DNA of 64,000 bases from the NCBI RefSeq assembly GCF_002865645.1, contig NW_020194518.1, forward strand, positions 558,001-622,000, written 5' to 3'. The position numbers and the translations under genes were made by a program. The notes under the pieces are model-generated. The model searched no databases. It was not told the DNA's origin and worked only from the letters and a program-made list of their open reading frames with translations. Positions 23,414 through 35,324 of the stretch are shown here, one piece after another (position 1 is the first letter of the stretch; the number at the start of each line of letters is the position of its first letter). This DNA comes from Hyaloscypha bicolor E (lineage: Eukaryota; Ascomycota; Leotiomycetes; Helotiales; Hyaloscyphaceae).

Positions 23414-23924
23414 GGGAATAGTGTGACCTCACTCCAGTGCCACCGCGGTGTAATATAGCTATAGTCTAGTTTAGTGGAGGATATACTATAGCGCGGTGGG
23501 TGTGGTGCAACTGCGGTTATACCATGGTGCAGCCACAGTTTAAGGGGCAGTCTCGCTTAAAATCATCCAAGGATATCAAGTGACTTATAGAAAATAGAAA
23601 ATAGCCAAACCTCAACATAATTAAATAATTCTTTTATTATTAAAAAGGATAAATCTAGGGTTCTTAAATGGATTGAAAATCTTAATTTTAGGTGTGGTAG
23701 TTATGGAAATATATTTAAGTGCTTAATCGGGAATTCTTGAAGCTATTTACCGCGTTTCTCGCTCTAGCACCGGGAGAGATTTTTTTTTTTCCAATTCTAG
23801 CCTCTCTCGAATTCCTCTCAATCAAAATAAGAGATATTGCGCAGCTAAGTATACGTATGACATTGATTCAAGAGCATGGTGGTTGGAAAAGACTTAGCAA
23901 ACTAGCCGCATAACACTAATGGTA
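23414..23924. mobile_element. 511-bp insertion of unclear type in the pseudogene
   Basis: The tetramer GGTA stands at 23410-23413 and again at 23921-23924. Deleting the sequence between them, with one GGTA, joins codons for ANEQG to TSNSAARITPT in one frame across two Ser/Thr-rich segments. The insert is AT-rich, has no coding frame and carries a short palindrome (CCACCGCGGTG ... CGCGGTGG). The ends show only weak inverted similarity (AATAGTGT / ATTAGTGT). The flank is also compatible with a TA duplication. Confidence 0.6.
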
Positions 23925-25689
23925 CCTCAAATTCTGCTGCACGGATCACGCCGACTTTTACTTCCATTTTCGATCAAGACAAGATCACAACTGCACTTAC
24001 CACACCAACCCTTGCTTTAAATTGTAAAGGGACTGGGTTGAAAAACCATCAGAAGAGGGATATCCAGAACCCAGCCGACTTTGCTGCACTGATTGGAAAA
24101 GTCCAGGACACAGAAACTGTCCCAGGTTCACCTTATCACCTCAACTGGCTTACCCACGGTTCCCTTAAAGTTGCACTTACTGGGACACTTACAATTCTTA
24201 AATAACCTTGCTAAGACGAACTCTAGCACAATTTAGTTTTAGAATCGATGACTCCTTTTGGTATACTACTGAGGCTGCTGCTGCCAATGTTCCTATCTAT
24301 GTCCTAGATCCAGGATTCGATTTGAATCACCCGGTCAGTCTTATATCTGTGGTCGTTTGTAACGAGGCTTATTAATTCGCAAACCAGGATATAATGGATT
24401 CTAGTGCCAGAAACAACTTTGTTGGCTATATTTGTATTGACCCCGACGAAGAAACTGAGCAATGATGTTCACGAGTCGATCCCGTACTATGAAGGACACA
24501 GCCGCGCATGGCACCGGTGTTGTTGGCCTAATCGCTGGAGCAATGGGTGGTGTGAACCCAAATGTACTCATTATCCCTTTAGCTTTGGACCCCTCATTGT
24601 CCACGCTCTGTATACTCCGCGCTCTTAGGACTGGACTGTCGCTGCAACTTGGGACAGCGACCCCCTTCCAGTTCATAACCGGAATGTTCACTCCACGAAG
24701 AGCAGTCCTGAACTTTTCGGCTGGGACCCCGTTTTTGCCGGACATTGGTGTGGGTGGGGGCGCTCATGGTGCCTGGGAGGCAATGCTACCCCGATTAAAC
24801 GCTTCTAATGTCACAACCGCCGGTAATGATGGTCCCCAAGCCCTCGTTACCAATAGCTCGCCACAAATTCATGGAGGGCCAAATTCGACACTTATTGTTG
24901 TAGGCGCAACCGACGCAAGTGGTCTTCCGACACTTTCAACTCAGTTTGCACCTGCTCATTTGGCGCTTGTCGATATTTACGCCATTGGCGAAAAGGTCTT
25001 AGTACCCTGGGCCGACCTTGGCGTTCCCGGTCAGAGCAACCGCTTTACCACCAGGAGTGGTACATCTTTCGCCGCCCCGATCATTACTGGTCTCCTTTCA
25101 ATGCTTATCGCTAGACAAGATGTTACAGGCACAGTCAACAATGGAGTTATGGCCAAGAACGTATTAAGAAACCAAGCCATCAACTTCAAAGGCCAGGTCT
25201 GGTCCAATATCGAAGGTTATTTCATTCCACGGGCTGCGACTCCTTGGGGCCCAATAGCTTGCCCACAGCCTGCAAGGTTCTTCAACCCAATGACAAGCTT
25301 CTCGTTCCAGAATGTACCTACAAACGTGCCAGTTATTGCGACATCTGCAGTAACCTTAAATTTTGCGTCATACACTGTAGCTCGCCCAGTAAGTTATGTT
25401 TTCTCTATATTAATCCGGCCTATGATGCCATTGTAAATTACATAGCTGATTCACTACCAAAGATTACTTGTGTCTCAATCCAGTCTCAGACTCCATATAG
25501 AGTACCAACGTCTATATTTTAGTTGTAATGTTCTGGTTCCTGCCTAAATTTTTCGGCAAATATCTCAAATGCCATAAAAAAGTCGATTTATTTCTCAAAT
25601 GCCATCCTTTTTTCGACATAAATATCTCACTATGCCATACTTTCAAACCATTCTACTATTAGACCTAACAACTTTTCCCTGAGCTACCT

Positions 25690-25890
25690 CCTCATTTACC
25701 CTATCCACAGCTTCTATTTCCTCAGCATCCGAATCATTCAAACCCGATAATTCTGAGGATATATAACTCTTATTCTCAGACTCTGTCCAAATCCCCAAGT
25801 TCAACTATAACTTTTCCCTAGTTATTCTCTTTCTCTCGGTCTACGCCCACTTGATACTGGTTGATCTCAATGACTCCCCTTATTATGACC
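25690..25890 (-). pseudogene. possible decayed C-terminal coding fragment
   Basis: On the minus strand a frame reads SSELSGLNDSDAEEIEAVDR and continues NEEVAQGKVV before a stop. A second short frame just upstream on that strand reads VIEINQYQVGVDREKENN. The acidic, helix-rich character resembles the tails of some fungal transposon proteins, but no family can be assigned. Confidence 0.25.
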
Positions 25891-26007
25891 CTAATCCAAA
25901 AAAGTAGAGCATCTAGTCCGTTGAATTCAAGGAGTAATTTATAGCAAATGCTCAATTTTACATTATATTACCCGGCCTAATTTTGGCACGATTTCACGCG
26001 GCAATAT

Positions 26008-26153
26008 TATCACGACCCGGAGCGGAAGACCTGAAGGCAAACAGCTCTGTTGGGTGTGTATGTAAACGTCTAAAGAGAGAAGAGAGCGGGGAGCTCGAGC
26101 TAAGTACAGGGTGCCACGCTAGGGCCAGGTCATGTGACGCTGACGTCACAACA
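26008..26153 (-). mobile_element. second copy of the mini-LTR element, 146 bp
   Basis: Inverted relative to 22108-22265. Read on the minus strand it starts TGTTGTGACGTCAGCG and ends GGTCGTGATA. AATAT flanks it exactly on both sides (26003-26007 and 26154-26158). It differs from the first copy mainly in the CT-rich middle and a small length change. Confidence 0.8.
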
Positions 26154-27086
26154 AATATGGGTTCTCACTCTATTAATTAGTCAAGCAATTAGTCTTACTA
26201 TTATTATATTATCTAAGCCGCAAGTCACGTGTGGGTGCTATTAATAGCAGAATTGACAGTTCTTCAAGACAAGCTCAAAAGCGATATAATGTTCGTTCAC
26301 CACCAAAACCACCCCCAATTTCCTAATTAGGGATTCTACCTGGGCTATAGCTAAGTTACACACTTCAGGCCTGGCTAAAATCGCGAAATCAAAAAATCAG
26401 AAATCAGAAAATCAAATCTCGCTTCCGCGTTTTGTCCGCTAGCCAGGTCTGGGCCACTGTACTGTACAGTACATGTGACCATTGGTAGAACTCAACCACC
26501 GAGCTCACAAAAAATAATGCTATGGACGTGTCGGTCAAAGGCAAATTTACATTTTGATCTTGCGTTCTCTCTACGGCCTCGTTTCCACGAAATCGCGGCT
26601 CATGCCCATCCGTACAGCAACCTAAATTAGCTCTTCTACCGATAACCGTTGCGAGACGCTGGCCTTGGCGATCATCGCCTCTTCCATGCCAGCTTCAACC
26701 ACAAGACTAAAACAACATAGTCTCTGCTCTACGATTGTTTCTTCAGCGAGTCTGATATATATAGTGTCACTCGTACGCTCGACCTCGAACCCTCATCTGC
26801 AGTGCAGAGCGACCACAGGGCTGAAGTGTGCCTTCCGAGCATCCTTGTTTCTGGCGTGTGAGCCTGAGCCTTCTGGGCACCTAACAAACCAATTGGCGGT
26901 TTATGGTTTTTGAATATCAAGATCGTCGTGTTGTGGCTATGCTCAAATCTCTGGCTCCTCGCAATCTGGTGTAGTGCTCTAGATATTCATGTTGCAGGAA
27001 ACCCTTGTTCAAACCCCTCCTCGTTTGGGTTGAAATCGAAGTGGAGTTCCACAAATCGAATGATCTATCGTATGGACTGAGCTACT
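26154..27086. other. gene-free stretch upstream of the HeLo gene
   Basis: GC-normal sequence after about 26,450. It contains a GTACTGTACAGTAC palindrome near 26458-26471 and several open frames on both strands without family resemblance. It probably includes the promoter of the gene starting at 27087. Confidence 0.4.
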
Positions 27087-29095
27087 ATGGATCCTATCAG
27101 TGCCGCTGGTATTGCGCTGAGCGTAGCCTCGTTAGCTGGTCAAGTGTTCACAGGATGCATCCAAGGTTAGGATCCTCGACCAAAGGCTCCGCAGCATTGA
27201 CACTAAATATAGGCATTCAATTCATCATCACCGCCAAAAATCTCCCAGAGGAATCCAAATATCTAAACCTGAGATTGCGGATGGAACAGCAACGACTCTT
27301 TGCCTGGAGTGAAACGTCAGGTCTCCTTGATCTTCAAAACGACAACGACCGAAAAGTCCGAGAATCAAATACCTTTGTGATCCACCGAACCACCATCTTG
27401 GATCTTCTCGTTCAGATCCAATGTCTATTCCAAGAATTTGAGAAGGCACAGAAGAAGAATTCACATCTAATAGTCGTTCCCGAGCCCGGTGGCTCAGACG
27501 ATGATTTCGTACATGACCCAGCGAAAGATTCTTCCACCGCCCACGTACCTTTGCCGGAAAGACGAAGGCACTTTATAATCAAGGCCATGAGCGCTCTCAA
27601 GTCTACGACAGAGGACAATCTTAGTGAAGGGAAGCGAAGGCTCAGATGGGCAGCCTTTGACAAAGACGCATTTGAGGAACTTCTCCGGCGCTTTTCGGCG
27701 TTGAACGACAACATGACGGATATTCTGGATGCCCGGTTACAGACTGAGATTCATCGTACAACCCAAGACACGAACCGAGGTGTTCTACAACTCCACAAAG
27801 ATCTCTCATCCCTCCACCGGCTCGTCATGGCTTTAGATATCAAGATGCAAGCGCATGCATACCCCGTTCCTGCAATTCCTGAGTATGCTCCAGCGAATGA
27901 TGCTTCCGGTCTTCGTCTCCTCGCTCAGCTAGCTAAATTCAAGGCGTTCAACGAGTCCCTTGAGAATGAAGGATCTCCTTGGGACGATGCAACGGCATTG
28001 GTTCTAAGTCTTGGCCATCCAGATGCAGAGAAAGCCAACACCAGAATCAATCGATCCGATATTATGCTGGAACCAGTAAAGTCTGGCAGCGATTCAAGTG
28101 CAATTCGTTCCGAAGCAATATATAGGCAGAACGGGACTCAACGTGTATGGATTGAGTGGAAAGACTACGATTATCAGCTGCCAGGATCTCCATCACCGCC
28201 ACCTCTCATCGTAGATCGTGTTCAGAGACTTGCTTCCTTGCTTCACCACAAACCAAAACCAGAAGCTTTCAGAGTGCCACATTGTTTGGGGTATTTTGAC
28301 AATGCGAGGCGACACAACAATTTGGGTATCGACACCGAGGGTGACGATGACGGTGTAGATACTCGGATTGGCTTCGTTTTCGAGAAGCCAAAGGACCAAG
28401 ATATCTCTCCGGAAACACCACCGATATCTCTTTTTGAGCTCATCAACTCCTCGGCAAAGCCACGAGTCACAGAAAGGATTCACGTTGCTCACGCAATAGC
28501 GAATTGTCTTTTGTATCTCCACAGCGTTAACTGGTTGCACAAGGGTTTAAGATCTCACAATATAGTCTTCTTCCCCGTCACCACAAAGTACAAGGACGGA
28601 GTAAGGACTAAAATAGATTACAGCAAGCCCTACCTCTCCGGGTTTGACTTCGCTCGACCAGCAAGGGCAGATGAGCAAACTGAGATCCCCGGCGACCATG
28701 GAGCCTACAATTTATATCGGCATCCGCATACTCAAGGGCATGGCTTCGGACCGCGGGAATCTTTCCGGAAATCCTTTGATATCTATAGCTTAGGGGTGGT
28801 GATGGTTGAGCTCGCACACTGGGCAACTATTGACAAAGTTCTGGAGTTGCAGATGGAAGGCAGGATGCGTGTAATGAACCGGGTTAGAGAGATGCTGTTG
28901 GGTGAAGACAGGTTACATGAAGTTGGTGCTAACATGGGGGAGCTATACGAGGCTGCCACCAAGAAGTGCATCGCAGGCGGCATGGAGTTGGGTATTAGAG
29001 AGGTGGAGGATGAAAGGAGCGATGCATCAGCCTCCAGAATGTCTATGGTCTTCTATGAGGACGTGGTAAAGAAGCTGGGGGATGTGAGGGTCTAA
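27087..29095 (+). CDS. HeLo-domain protein with C-terminal pseudokinase
   Basis: ATG 27087 opens MDPISAAGIALSVASLAGQV, a typical hydrophobic HeLo N-terminus. A 47-nt intron (27166-27212) follows, and the rest is a single exon, giving 653 residues. HeLo features are LRMEQQRLFAWSETSGLLD (about 45-63) and RRLRWAAFDKDAFEELLRRF (about 180-200). HeLo domains form membrane-active helical bundles in fungal heterokaryon-incompatibility and cell-death proteins such as HET-S. The C-terminal 270 residues have a protein-kinase fold pattern, but the catalytic loop reads WLHKGLRSHNIVFF (about 466; HRD replaced by HKG) and the DFG position reads GFDFARP (about 503), so it is probably catalytically dead. The longer frame upstream is rejected because the intron removes it. 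No NLR partner is visible nearby. Confidence 0.8.
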
Positions 29096-29675
29096 ATGAC
29101 TAGATTCCAGGGGTGCTCTTCGGAAAGCAAGCTGTCCATCTTATTGCTTTTGCTCTCACTTGTTACAGGTTGAGCAAGGAACCCCTTTTTGGTGTTCCCC
29201 CGGATACTCCGCCTCACACAAAGTCGCACTGGAGGAGAGGAGACGCCCACGTAATCGTCAGCACAATCAGCGCAGTCCTGATCACTCCCACGCTCAACCA
29301 ACGCAGCTCTGCGACTTACAGGGCCGCTTGACCACACCTCACTTGACAAGACAAGAGACGTCATCACTGCATCATTGCATTTGGGGGGATTTGAGCAAGA
29401 GCACCTTGGAAAGGAGAACAAACCCAAGCTCATACTTCGTATTGCAGGTCGCACCATCATATCAACGAGAATTAATTGAGTCCTGTGTGACCGGAATGTA
29501 GCTTACTACTCACCAACCTCGCCGACTCGCCTAGAGTTGCTGCACAGCTCACTCGTTATTCGACCCTACAAGAGCAAGGGTTTGTCTTCCTGCCGCACAC
29601 TCCTCAACCCATCCTGCATATTCGCGAGGCCTCCTCTGTCTTGGTCGGCGAACACCTCTCATTCTGCCGCGGACA
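29096..29675. other. intergenic / 5' leader of the Zn2Cys6 regulator
   Basis: 580 bp between the HeLo stop and the regulator start. Overlapping frames exist on both strands but none resembles a protein family. Probably the promoter and leader of the regulator. Confidence 0.4.
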
Positions 29676-31693
29676 ATGGAGCCTGCCACTGCCACCGCTG
29701 CTGTGGCAGATGTTCCTGTTCCTGTCCATGCCCATGTTCACGTTCCTGCTCCTCTCGAGAGCCCCACTACCGCCAATTCCTCGACTTCCCCGAGCTCGGA
29801 AGGCGATCCGCAAAACGAGCGTCAGCCCTCGCTAGCATCCACCTCGACGCGCCCCGACCAGAGCAAAGAACGCATCACAGTGCCTTCCGCGTGCGTCCAG
29901 TGTCGATCTAAGCATCTCAAATGCGATGGCTTGAACCCTTGCACGCGCTGTTCGTCGAATAGCTTCGAGTGTATATACGTGAGGAGTCGCCGAGGCTTCA
30001 AGGGCCCCCGCCGCAATGGAACAAATGGAACCCCAAACAAGGCCAATGCTGTGTCTGGACCTGTTGATAGAAGCTGTCCCATGGTAAACCCTGGTGCAGC
30101 AAGAGGCGCCTCCAATGTTCCCAGCGGCCTGGCCACTCCCCCCGATCACAGACTGCAGACTTTACCCCATGGGGTCGATCTCCCGCTTTTTGACATTGGA
30201 CAAGAGCTGGTTTCGTTCGAGCCCAAGCCCTTGCCCTCCGGATTGGACCTTCGAGAAAGATGTATCGAAGCTTTCTTCTACCACTTCTATCCCGCACACC
30301 CCTTCATCTTACCACGAGATGCCTTCTTGAAGCTCCGGAAGGAGAAGCCACTGGACGCTTTGGAGGCGGCAATGCGATATGTAGGCTCGTTCTACGTCCC
30401 ACAGGCCCCGATTGTAGCGTTAGAGCACGAGGCAGAACGCACTGTCTATAATGCAGACTGCCCCAGGGATGGTTTCCGAGTTCAGGCCATGCTGATCCTC
30501 ACAATTGGTCTTGATGGATATAGATATCAAGAGAAAGCCCTTCAGATACTTGTCGATGCCCAGGAGCTGGCCCTTGAGTTTGGTATGAATAAGCGTGAGT
30601 TTGCTTTTATCAACGGGAACGGCTCGGAGCTTCTGGAAGAGAGCTGGCGCCGAACCTGGTGGGAAATGTATATTGTGGATGGTATGATCGCTGGGGTCCA
30701 TCAAAAGAGCACATTCCCAATGAAGGATATGCCTGCTGATGTTGGTCTGCCCTGTGAGGAAAGGGACTATGTATCTGGGGTGAGCCGTGAAGCCTGTGTT
30801 CTCAAACCTAGAATGCTGACATTTACCGCAGGTCATACCCTCGCCCCACTCCCTGGCGGATTTCGATGAAGAATCGTTTGATGGAAGGGATTTTAGTTAT
30901 TCCTCTTTCACTTACCGTATTGCCGCAATTCGGAATCTTGGAAGAGTCCTCCAATCACGTCAGATCATGCTTCCGGACAAGCCTACCATTGATAGGATTG
31001 ACGCGTACCTTGTCAATTGGAGACTTCATTTGCCAGAGTCGAAGAAGGATTTCATCAACACTGAAGGCCAACTCGATGAAATGTTGTTCCAAGCTCACAT
31101 GATCACAGAAGCGTAAGTTATTCCATTTCTCGTGGAGGCGATATTGATCAAGATCTAGAACCACTATCCTCCTTCATCGTGAACACTCCGAACTTGACTC
31201 GAGTGTTGCCAGGAACGTCGACTCCTGCGCTCCACATAAACCAATCATCCCAGGTCAATCTTACAACATCCACGCAGCAAAGACCATCCAGGCGGCACAA
31301 GATGTGTCAAAGCTCATTCAACTCCCAGTCCCCCTGGTCAAACACACCCATTTCTTCACATGTGTGGTTACCCTTGCATCTATTGTGCATCTGTCTTGTT
31401 GGTCTGTTATGATGCCACTTGTCCACGACGATGATCTTAAGCAACAGCTGCGTTTGAATACAGGAGCCTTGAAGACGCTCTGGCAAGTCTGGCCGTCGGC
31501 AGGAATGGCGTTTGGGCAAGTCAAAGGCGTTGCTCAAGAGATATATGCAGCCAAGAAACAGGCAGCTGAGGTTGGATTTTGGGCTAATCTCACGGAGGAT
31601 GAGGTAATGCGAAGTATGATTGAGGATCAGACTATCATGGAGGAATTGGAACTGTTTGATGATGTCGTTGGACCAAGGTTGGGATCGGCATAG
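29676..31693 (+). CDS. Zn(II)2Cys6 fungal transcription factor
   Basis: Three exons (29676-30779, 30832-31112, 31159-31693) with 52- and 46-nt introns encode 639 residues. A Pro/Ala/Ser/Thr-rich N-terminus precedes the binuclear zinc cluster at about residues 71-98: CVQCRSKHLKCDGLNPCTRC, then CIY after SSNSFE. This gives the six cysteines with normal spacing. The middle region (CIEAFFYHFYPAHPFILPRD through SWRRTWWEMYIVDG) is the fungal_trans domain, which is found in nuclear regulators of catabolism and secondary metabolism. The target genes cannot be inferred; no cluster surrounds it. A hydrophobic segment near residue 540 (FFTCVVTLASIVHLSCW) is common in this domain and does not indicate a membrane protein. 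Confidence 0.9.
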
Positions 31694-32068
31694 TGGTTTA
31701 TGGTTCATGGTTTGCGGTTCATTCATGTATATCTAGTAGGGGCATAGGTTTTATGGGACCGGGTTTGAAGTAAAATAATGAATTGATGATCATTGGAGCA
31801 TCTTCAGATAATCAGAAGCATTACTGTGCATAAAAGTGAGCCGTAAGTGGAGGTGATGCATGCGAAGGACCTGTAGTCACGTGGTCAGCATATGGTGGGG
31901 TCAAAAATGCGCGAAATCAACGCGGCCGGAAATCTTGACGCGTCCATTGCACATCAATCCCTCTATCAAACAATAATCTGCGGTACCCAGACGGTACCCA
32001 GAAACTCCAATTAAAGTACAGCATACCCTCTCACGAATCTACACCTGCTCTGCGACACCATCCTCGAG
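31694..32068. other. intergenic between regulator and DAD3
   Basis: 375 bp with no gene. It must hold the terminator of the upstream gene and the promoter of DAD3. It contains a CGGTACCCAGACGGTACCCAG direct repeat at about 31981-32000. Confidence 0.5.
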
Positions 32069-32431
32069 ATGGAGCCATCGGAATCCACAACCACGCTTCC
32101 CAGCACGACAAACGAAGACCTCACACCCCTCGAGCAAGATGTCTTGGACGAATATGAGCGCTTGGCAGAGAATATGAAGAAGGTGAATACTGCTGCTCGT
32201 GTATTTCACGCTTCAATTAGAGAGGAAGTACTAAATCTGTGGCAGCTTGCAAGCCTCCTCGATACAATGGCGGGCAAGCCAACGGCAGAGATCTTGGATG
32301 GGCTGCGGCAACTGGAGCGCAAGACTAGCTTGGTGTTTACGTTATTGAAAGCGAGTGTGTATAGTATTGTGTTGCAGCAAGAGATATACTCGGGGGATCA
32401 AGTTGGTGGGTCGGAAGATGGTGGGAGGTGA
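32069..32431 (+). CDS. DAD3: DASH/Dam1 complex subunit Dad3
   Basis: Two exons, 32069-32182 and 32246-32431, give 99 residues. The 63-nt intron keeps the frame open if unspliced, but it has GTGAAT at the 5' end, a TACTAAAT branch site and CAG at the 3' end. Removing it makes ENMKKLASLLDTMAGKP continuous, as the family requires. The core TAEILDGLRQLERKTSLVFT and LLKASVYSIVLQQEI is characteristic of Dad3. The protein is part of the microtubule-encircling ring that couples kinetochores to spindle microtubules in fungi. It converges on the ribosomal protein gene to the right, 245 bp away. Confidence 0.92.
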   Translation: MEPSESTTTLPSTTNEDLTPLEQDVLDEYERLAENMKKVNTAARVFHASIREEVLNLWQLASLLDTMAGKPTAEILDGLRQLERKTSLVFTLLKASVYSIVLQQEIYSGDQVGGSEDGGR

Positions 32432-32676
32432 AGTTGAGGAACACGGGCGTTTTGGGACAAGGCAAAGGGCTGCCGCAGAGTGGGAACAATGAGTATGGAC
32501 ATATGATGGGAGCATTGGGGAAAACAAGGGATGCATGGCGTTTTAGAGGTTCGTTGATACCCAGGGATAGGAAGATAGGGGTGGACAATTGCAAGACACC
32601 GTGCCTTGACTCTGCTTCATGCTATTCTACGCCTTTCTATGCAAGTCCCGTACTCATACATACATGATATCTACAT

Positions 32677-34036
32677 TTATACACGGCCTGCATAATACAC
32701 TTTCCGTACATCTACAAGTTTCTTCCCCCTCCCCCGTGCTATCTCGTCCGGTATCCTTTGCTTGAGCAGCGCTTGATATGTAGCTTTCACGGTATTCATC
32801 TTGTTTCGAGATCGCGGTACTTTTGCGGCGAGATCATGGATTCCTGCCGCTCTAGCCATTTCAAAGATGAGATGTTGACAGCGTAGACCAAACCCTATGT
32901 AATATTAGCAAAAATTCAAGCACGAGTTTAGGTTCAAACATGCCTGGTGGTCTGCACATAAGCTTTACTTCTGCGGCAGATACTTTTCCTTCAACTTCTC
33001 CAAATATTGTTCGTTCTTCATATCGAGGAATAGGTTGCATGCTACGGATAGCAGCGATTTTGGCGTTGCTTGAGGTCTCCTCGGTCTCCTGTCCTTTCGC
33101 CTCTCCGATACCGAGTCTGCCATTTCCATTCCCAGCCACAGCAAGACAGTAAACACTCGCAATCTTCCCCAATCGCGTTTGATTGACAACCCGATGCTGG
33201 ACCAATATTTTGACCTTGTATTCCAGGATCTGATCCAATGTCAGACCAGTCTGCTTGATCAATCGATTGTAAACCCCCTCGGGATCTCGTGGATCCGCAT
33301 CGTCCTCGTCATCCTCTTTCTTGACTTGAGCCTTGGGTTGTTCATCGTTCAAGAACGTTCTAGGTAGGCCAGGAGCAAGCATGGAAGGAGTGTGCGCTCT
33401 CGGTATTGGGCCATTTGTGCCCATGTAATGGGGTACCCTGTCGTCTGCTTTCATCCACGCAATCCGATCGGAACCTGTCAGCCTTTCTTTTCGATCTTCG
33501 GCCTCCTCTTCTGTCTTCGGTGGAGGCATTTCCGCTTCGCGCACTGCCTGGTCATACTCCTTCTGCCAAGCGTCGCTGAACTCTTTGTCGGTCATGCGTC
33601 TGGCATTTGGATCAATTGGTCCCTCGTAAAGCTGGTCCCTATCCACCACAGGTCGTAGTTTACTCAGATCATCAAAGTACGGGAGCCCACCAATATCTGT
33701 GCGAATCACACCGCGCCTTTCGAGATCTTCGACATCGATTGCAGCCTCTCCAGCCAGGATCGCCTTGATCTGCCCAGGTGTATACCTCTTCTCCAGAGCT
33801 TCCAACTCCTCACTGGTATATTCCTTGAAGTTTTTGTCCTCCGGATCAGGAATCTCCATCTCAGAGCTTTCTTGATCAATGAGGTCCATCTTAGAAGCTT
33901 TCGCGCCAGGGAATTGAGGCCGTCGCTGTTCGTAGAGGTTAAGGGATGTGTGGAAGTTTCGACATCGCACTCGTGGTCGCGAACAGCGTATCGAGGAGCC
34001 GGAGAAGAGACATCTTACAGGCCGGAAGACGCTCAT
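32677..34036 (-). CDS. MRPS5: mitochondrial small-subunit ribosomal protein uS5m
   Basis: Two exons, 34036-32944 and 32894-32677, give 436 residues. The start at 34036 yields [20 protein letters not shown], an Arg/Ser-rich mitochondrial targeting sequence; an in-frame ATG further upstream is less suitable. The S5 double-stranded-RNA-binding and C-terminal domains lie in the last 170 residues ([20 protein letters not shown], then [10 protein letters not shown], and after the intron [13 protein letters not shown]). The intron appears to use a GC donor (CCACCAG|GCATGT), since only this keeps [13 protein letters not shown] in frame. The nearby GT gives an early stop. Works in mitochondrial translation. 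Confidence 0.93.
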
Positions 34037-35324
34037 CACTGTCGTGGTATTTGCAGTCCTCCAAGAAGCTTCCAATGGCTCAATGCTGCTGGGTGTCTTC
34101 TCGCGTGAGGAGTACAACTTTCTTTTGAGGCTCGTCTCCCATGGTCACGTGAACCCAGAATTCATTTCAACGACAATTGATTTGTGATCCTGCTTCTTTT
34201 CATTTACCCACAACGAACGACGATATTTTGCATGTCGACTACGGCGGAATTTGTCGATCGTGTAATTTTGGGTGTTCTCTCAAAAGGTATTTGAAGTTGC
34301 ATTCGTGTTCAAGGGCCTGCCTGAGGACAAGGATTCATTCTTTCATCTCAAATCTCATCACCCAATATATGATGGTCATTTGGTCAACCCATGGCTACGT
34401 CGAAGTTCCTTTCCTCCATTGTTTTAGTTTGTGTTCTATGTATTACGCTCATTCAATTCCCATTCTTTCAAAAAAATCAGACTTTGGTAGGGAAGAGATC
34501 TGGTCCTAGTAGCCGGCCCTGTTCAACGATGCTAGTTAGCCAACCTATCCTAAGCCATCAAAGACCGTTTGCTACGGTTTCATTACTGTTCTGTCCAAAG
34601 CCAATGACAGCAATATGCAATTTGAGATGCAAATTCAAATTATTTCATCAAAAATCGGTTTCGGGGAAGTCTCCTTCGATCATGAAGTTTTCAGTGAATA
34701 GTTCAGCTTCGTGCTTTAAAACTGTAGTTATTGGACCCATACAGCGGGTATGATGCAATTGTACGCAAAAGCGATGGTACCCTCAGCATTTTTCTCAGTA
34801 GCTACGCAATGTTTCCTTGCATTCCAGTATTTTGCCAGTGCTAATACCCCAAACCGTTACTACTCAAGCCTAAAGGAAGTCTTCAGCGGGACCCAAAGAC
34901 GGCTCGTAACCTCGTTCAGCCTCTAGCTCAAGAGCCTAGAATTAGATTCTCAGCACGCCCTACCACTCAACATATTCTCCAATGTGTCAAATTTCTATGC
35001 TTTCTGTTTCTCTACAAACAGTTCGGGTACTTTCCGCACCATTACTTCATACTTGCTGCGAATTCTCGTAATTCTGCCTCCATATTAAAGGTCCGAATAA
35101 CGCAGCCCGAAAACCCTACGAGGATTGTCCCTACGAAGATTGCCTCGGGCCTACAGAACTGGCGGCTCTGCGGTCCTCTTTCTTTGGGGATTCTCTGCCA
35201 CAACCTACCCGACCGCCATAAGTCAATAAAAGACATCCTTTGCAATTCAACACGGCGCCATAGGTAGCCATTACTCAATAAGTCTGAGATGCTATCTTGG
35301 ATTTGGTCGTCATGCCGATATTTT
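34037..35324. other. gene-free stretch between uS5m and the Mg-ATPase
   Basis: About 1.3 kb. A 106-codon frame on the minus strand (35042-35362) overlaps the first exon of the ATPase and resembles nothing known. The rest is non-coding, of moderate AT content, and carries the two divergent promoters. Confidence 0.45.

Larger units (their letters stand above)
21902..25389 (+). pseudogene. decayed secreted WSC-domain / subtilisin (S8) protease gene
   Basis: Starts at ATG 21902 (or 21914) with a signal peptide (MVRFSITAFLTVYAVPALG). A Cys-rich region follows (CPHGYLCGQESC, then CCHGNCYNSNAVCCDNPG after an intron at 22406-22467). Then come a Ser/Thr-rich linker (about 22620-22910), a WSC carbohydrate-binding domain (about 22925-23250, ending CNLPCPGDPKEVCGG), a short coiled-coil-like segment and a second Ser/Thr linker. 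Last is an S8 peptidase: VLDPGFDLNHP near 24305 (Asp), AAHGTGVVGLIAG near 24507 (His), AGNDG near 24820 (oxyanion Asn) and SGTSFAAPIITG near 25056 (Ser). It is broken by a mini-LTR (22108), a 511-bp insertion (23414) and at least three single-base frameshifts (near 22630, 22780 and 22930). The frame around 24465 also does not join, and the C-terminus is lost after about 25389. Confidence 0.8.

Noticed and set aside
27005..27086. Upstream extension of the HeLo protein
   Set aside because: It is not in the same frame as the HeLo start once the 27166-27212 intron is removed, and MDPISAAGIAL is the expected N-terminus.
32183..32245. Reading DAD3 without an intron (120 residues)
   Set aside because: The extra 21 residues interrupt a conserved helix, and the segment has full splice and branch signals.
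32940..32943. Nearby GT donor for the uS5m intron
   Set aside because: Using it shifts the frame and ends the protein early, while the GC donor restores the conserved C-terminal domain.
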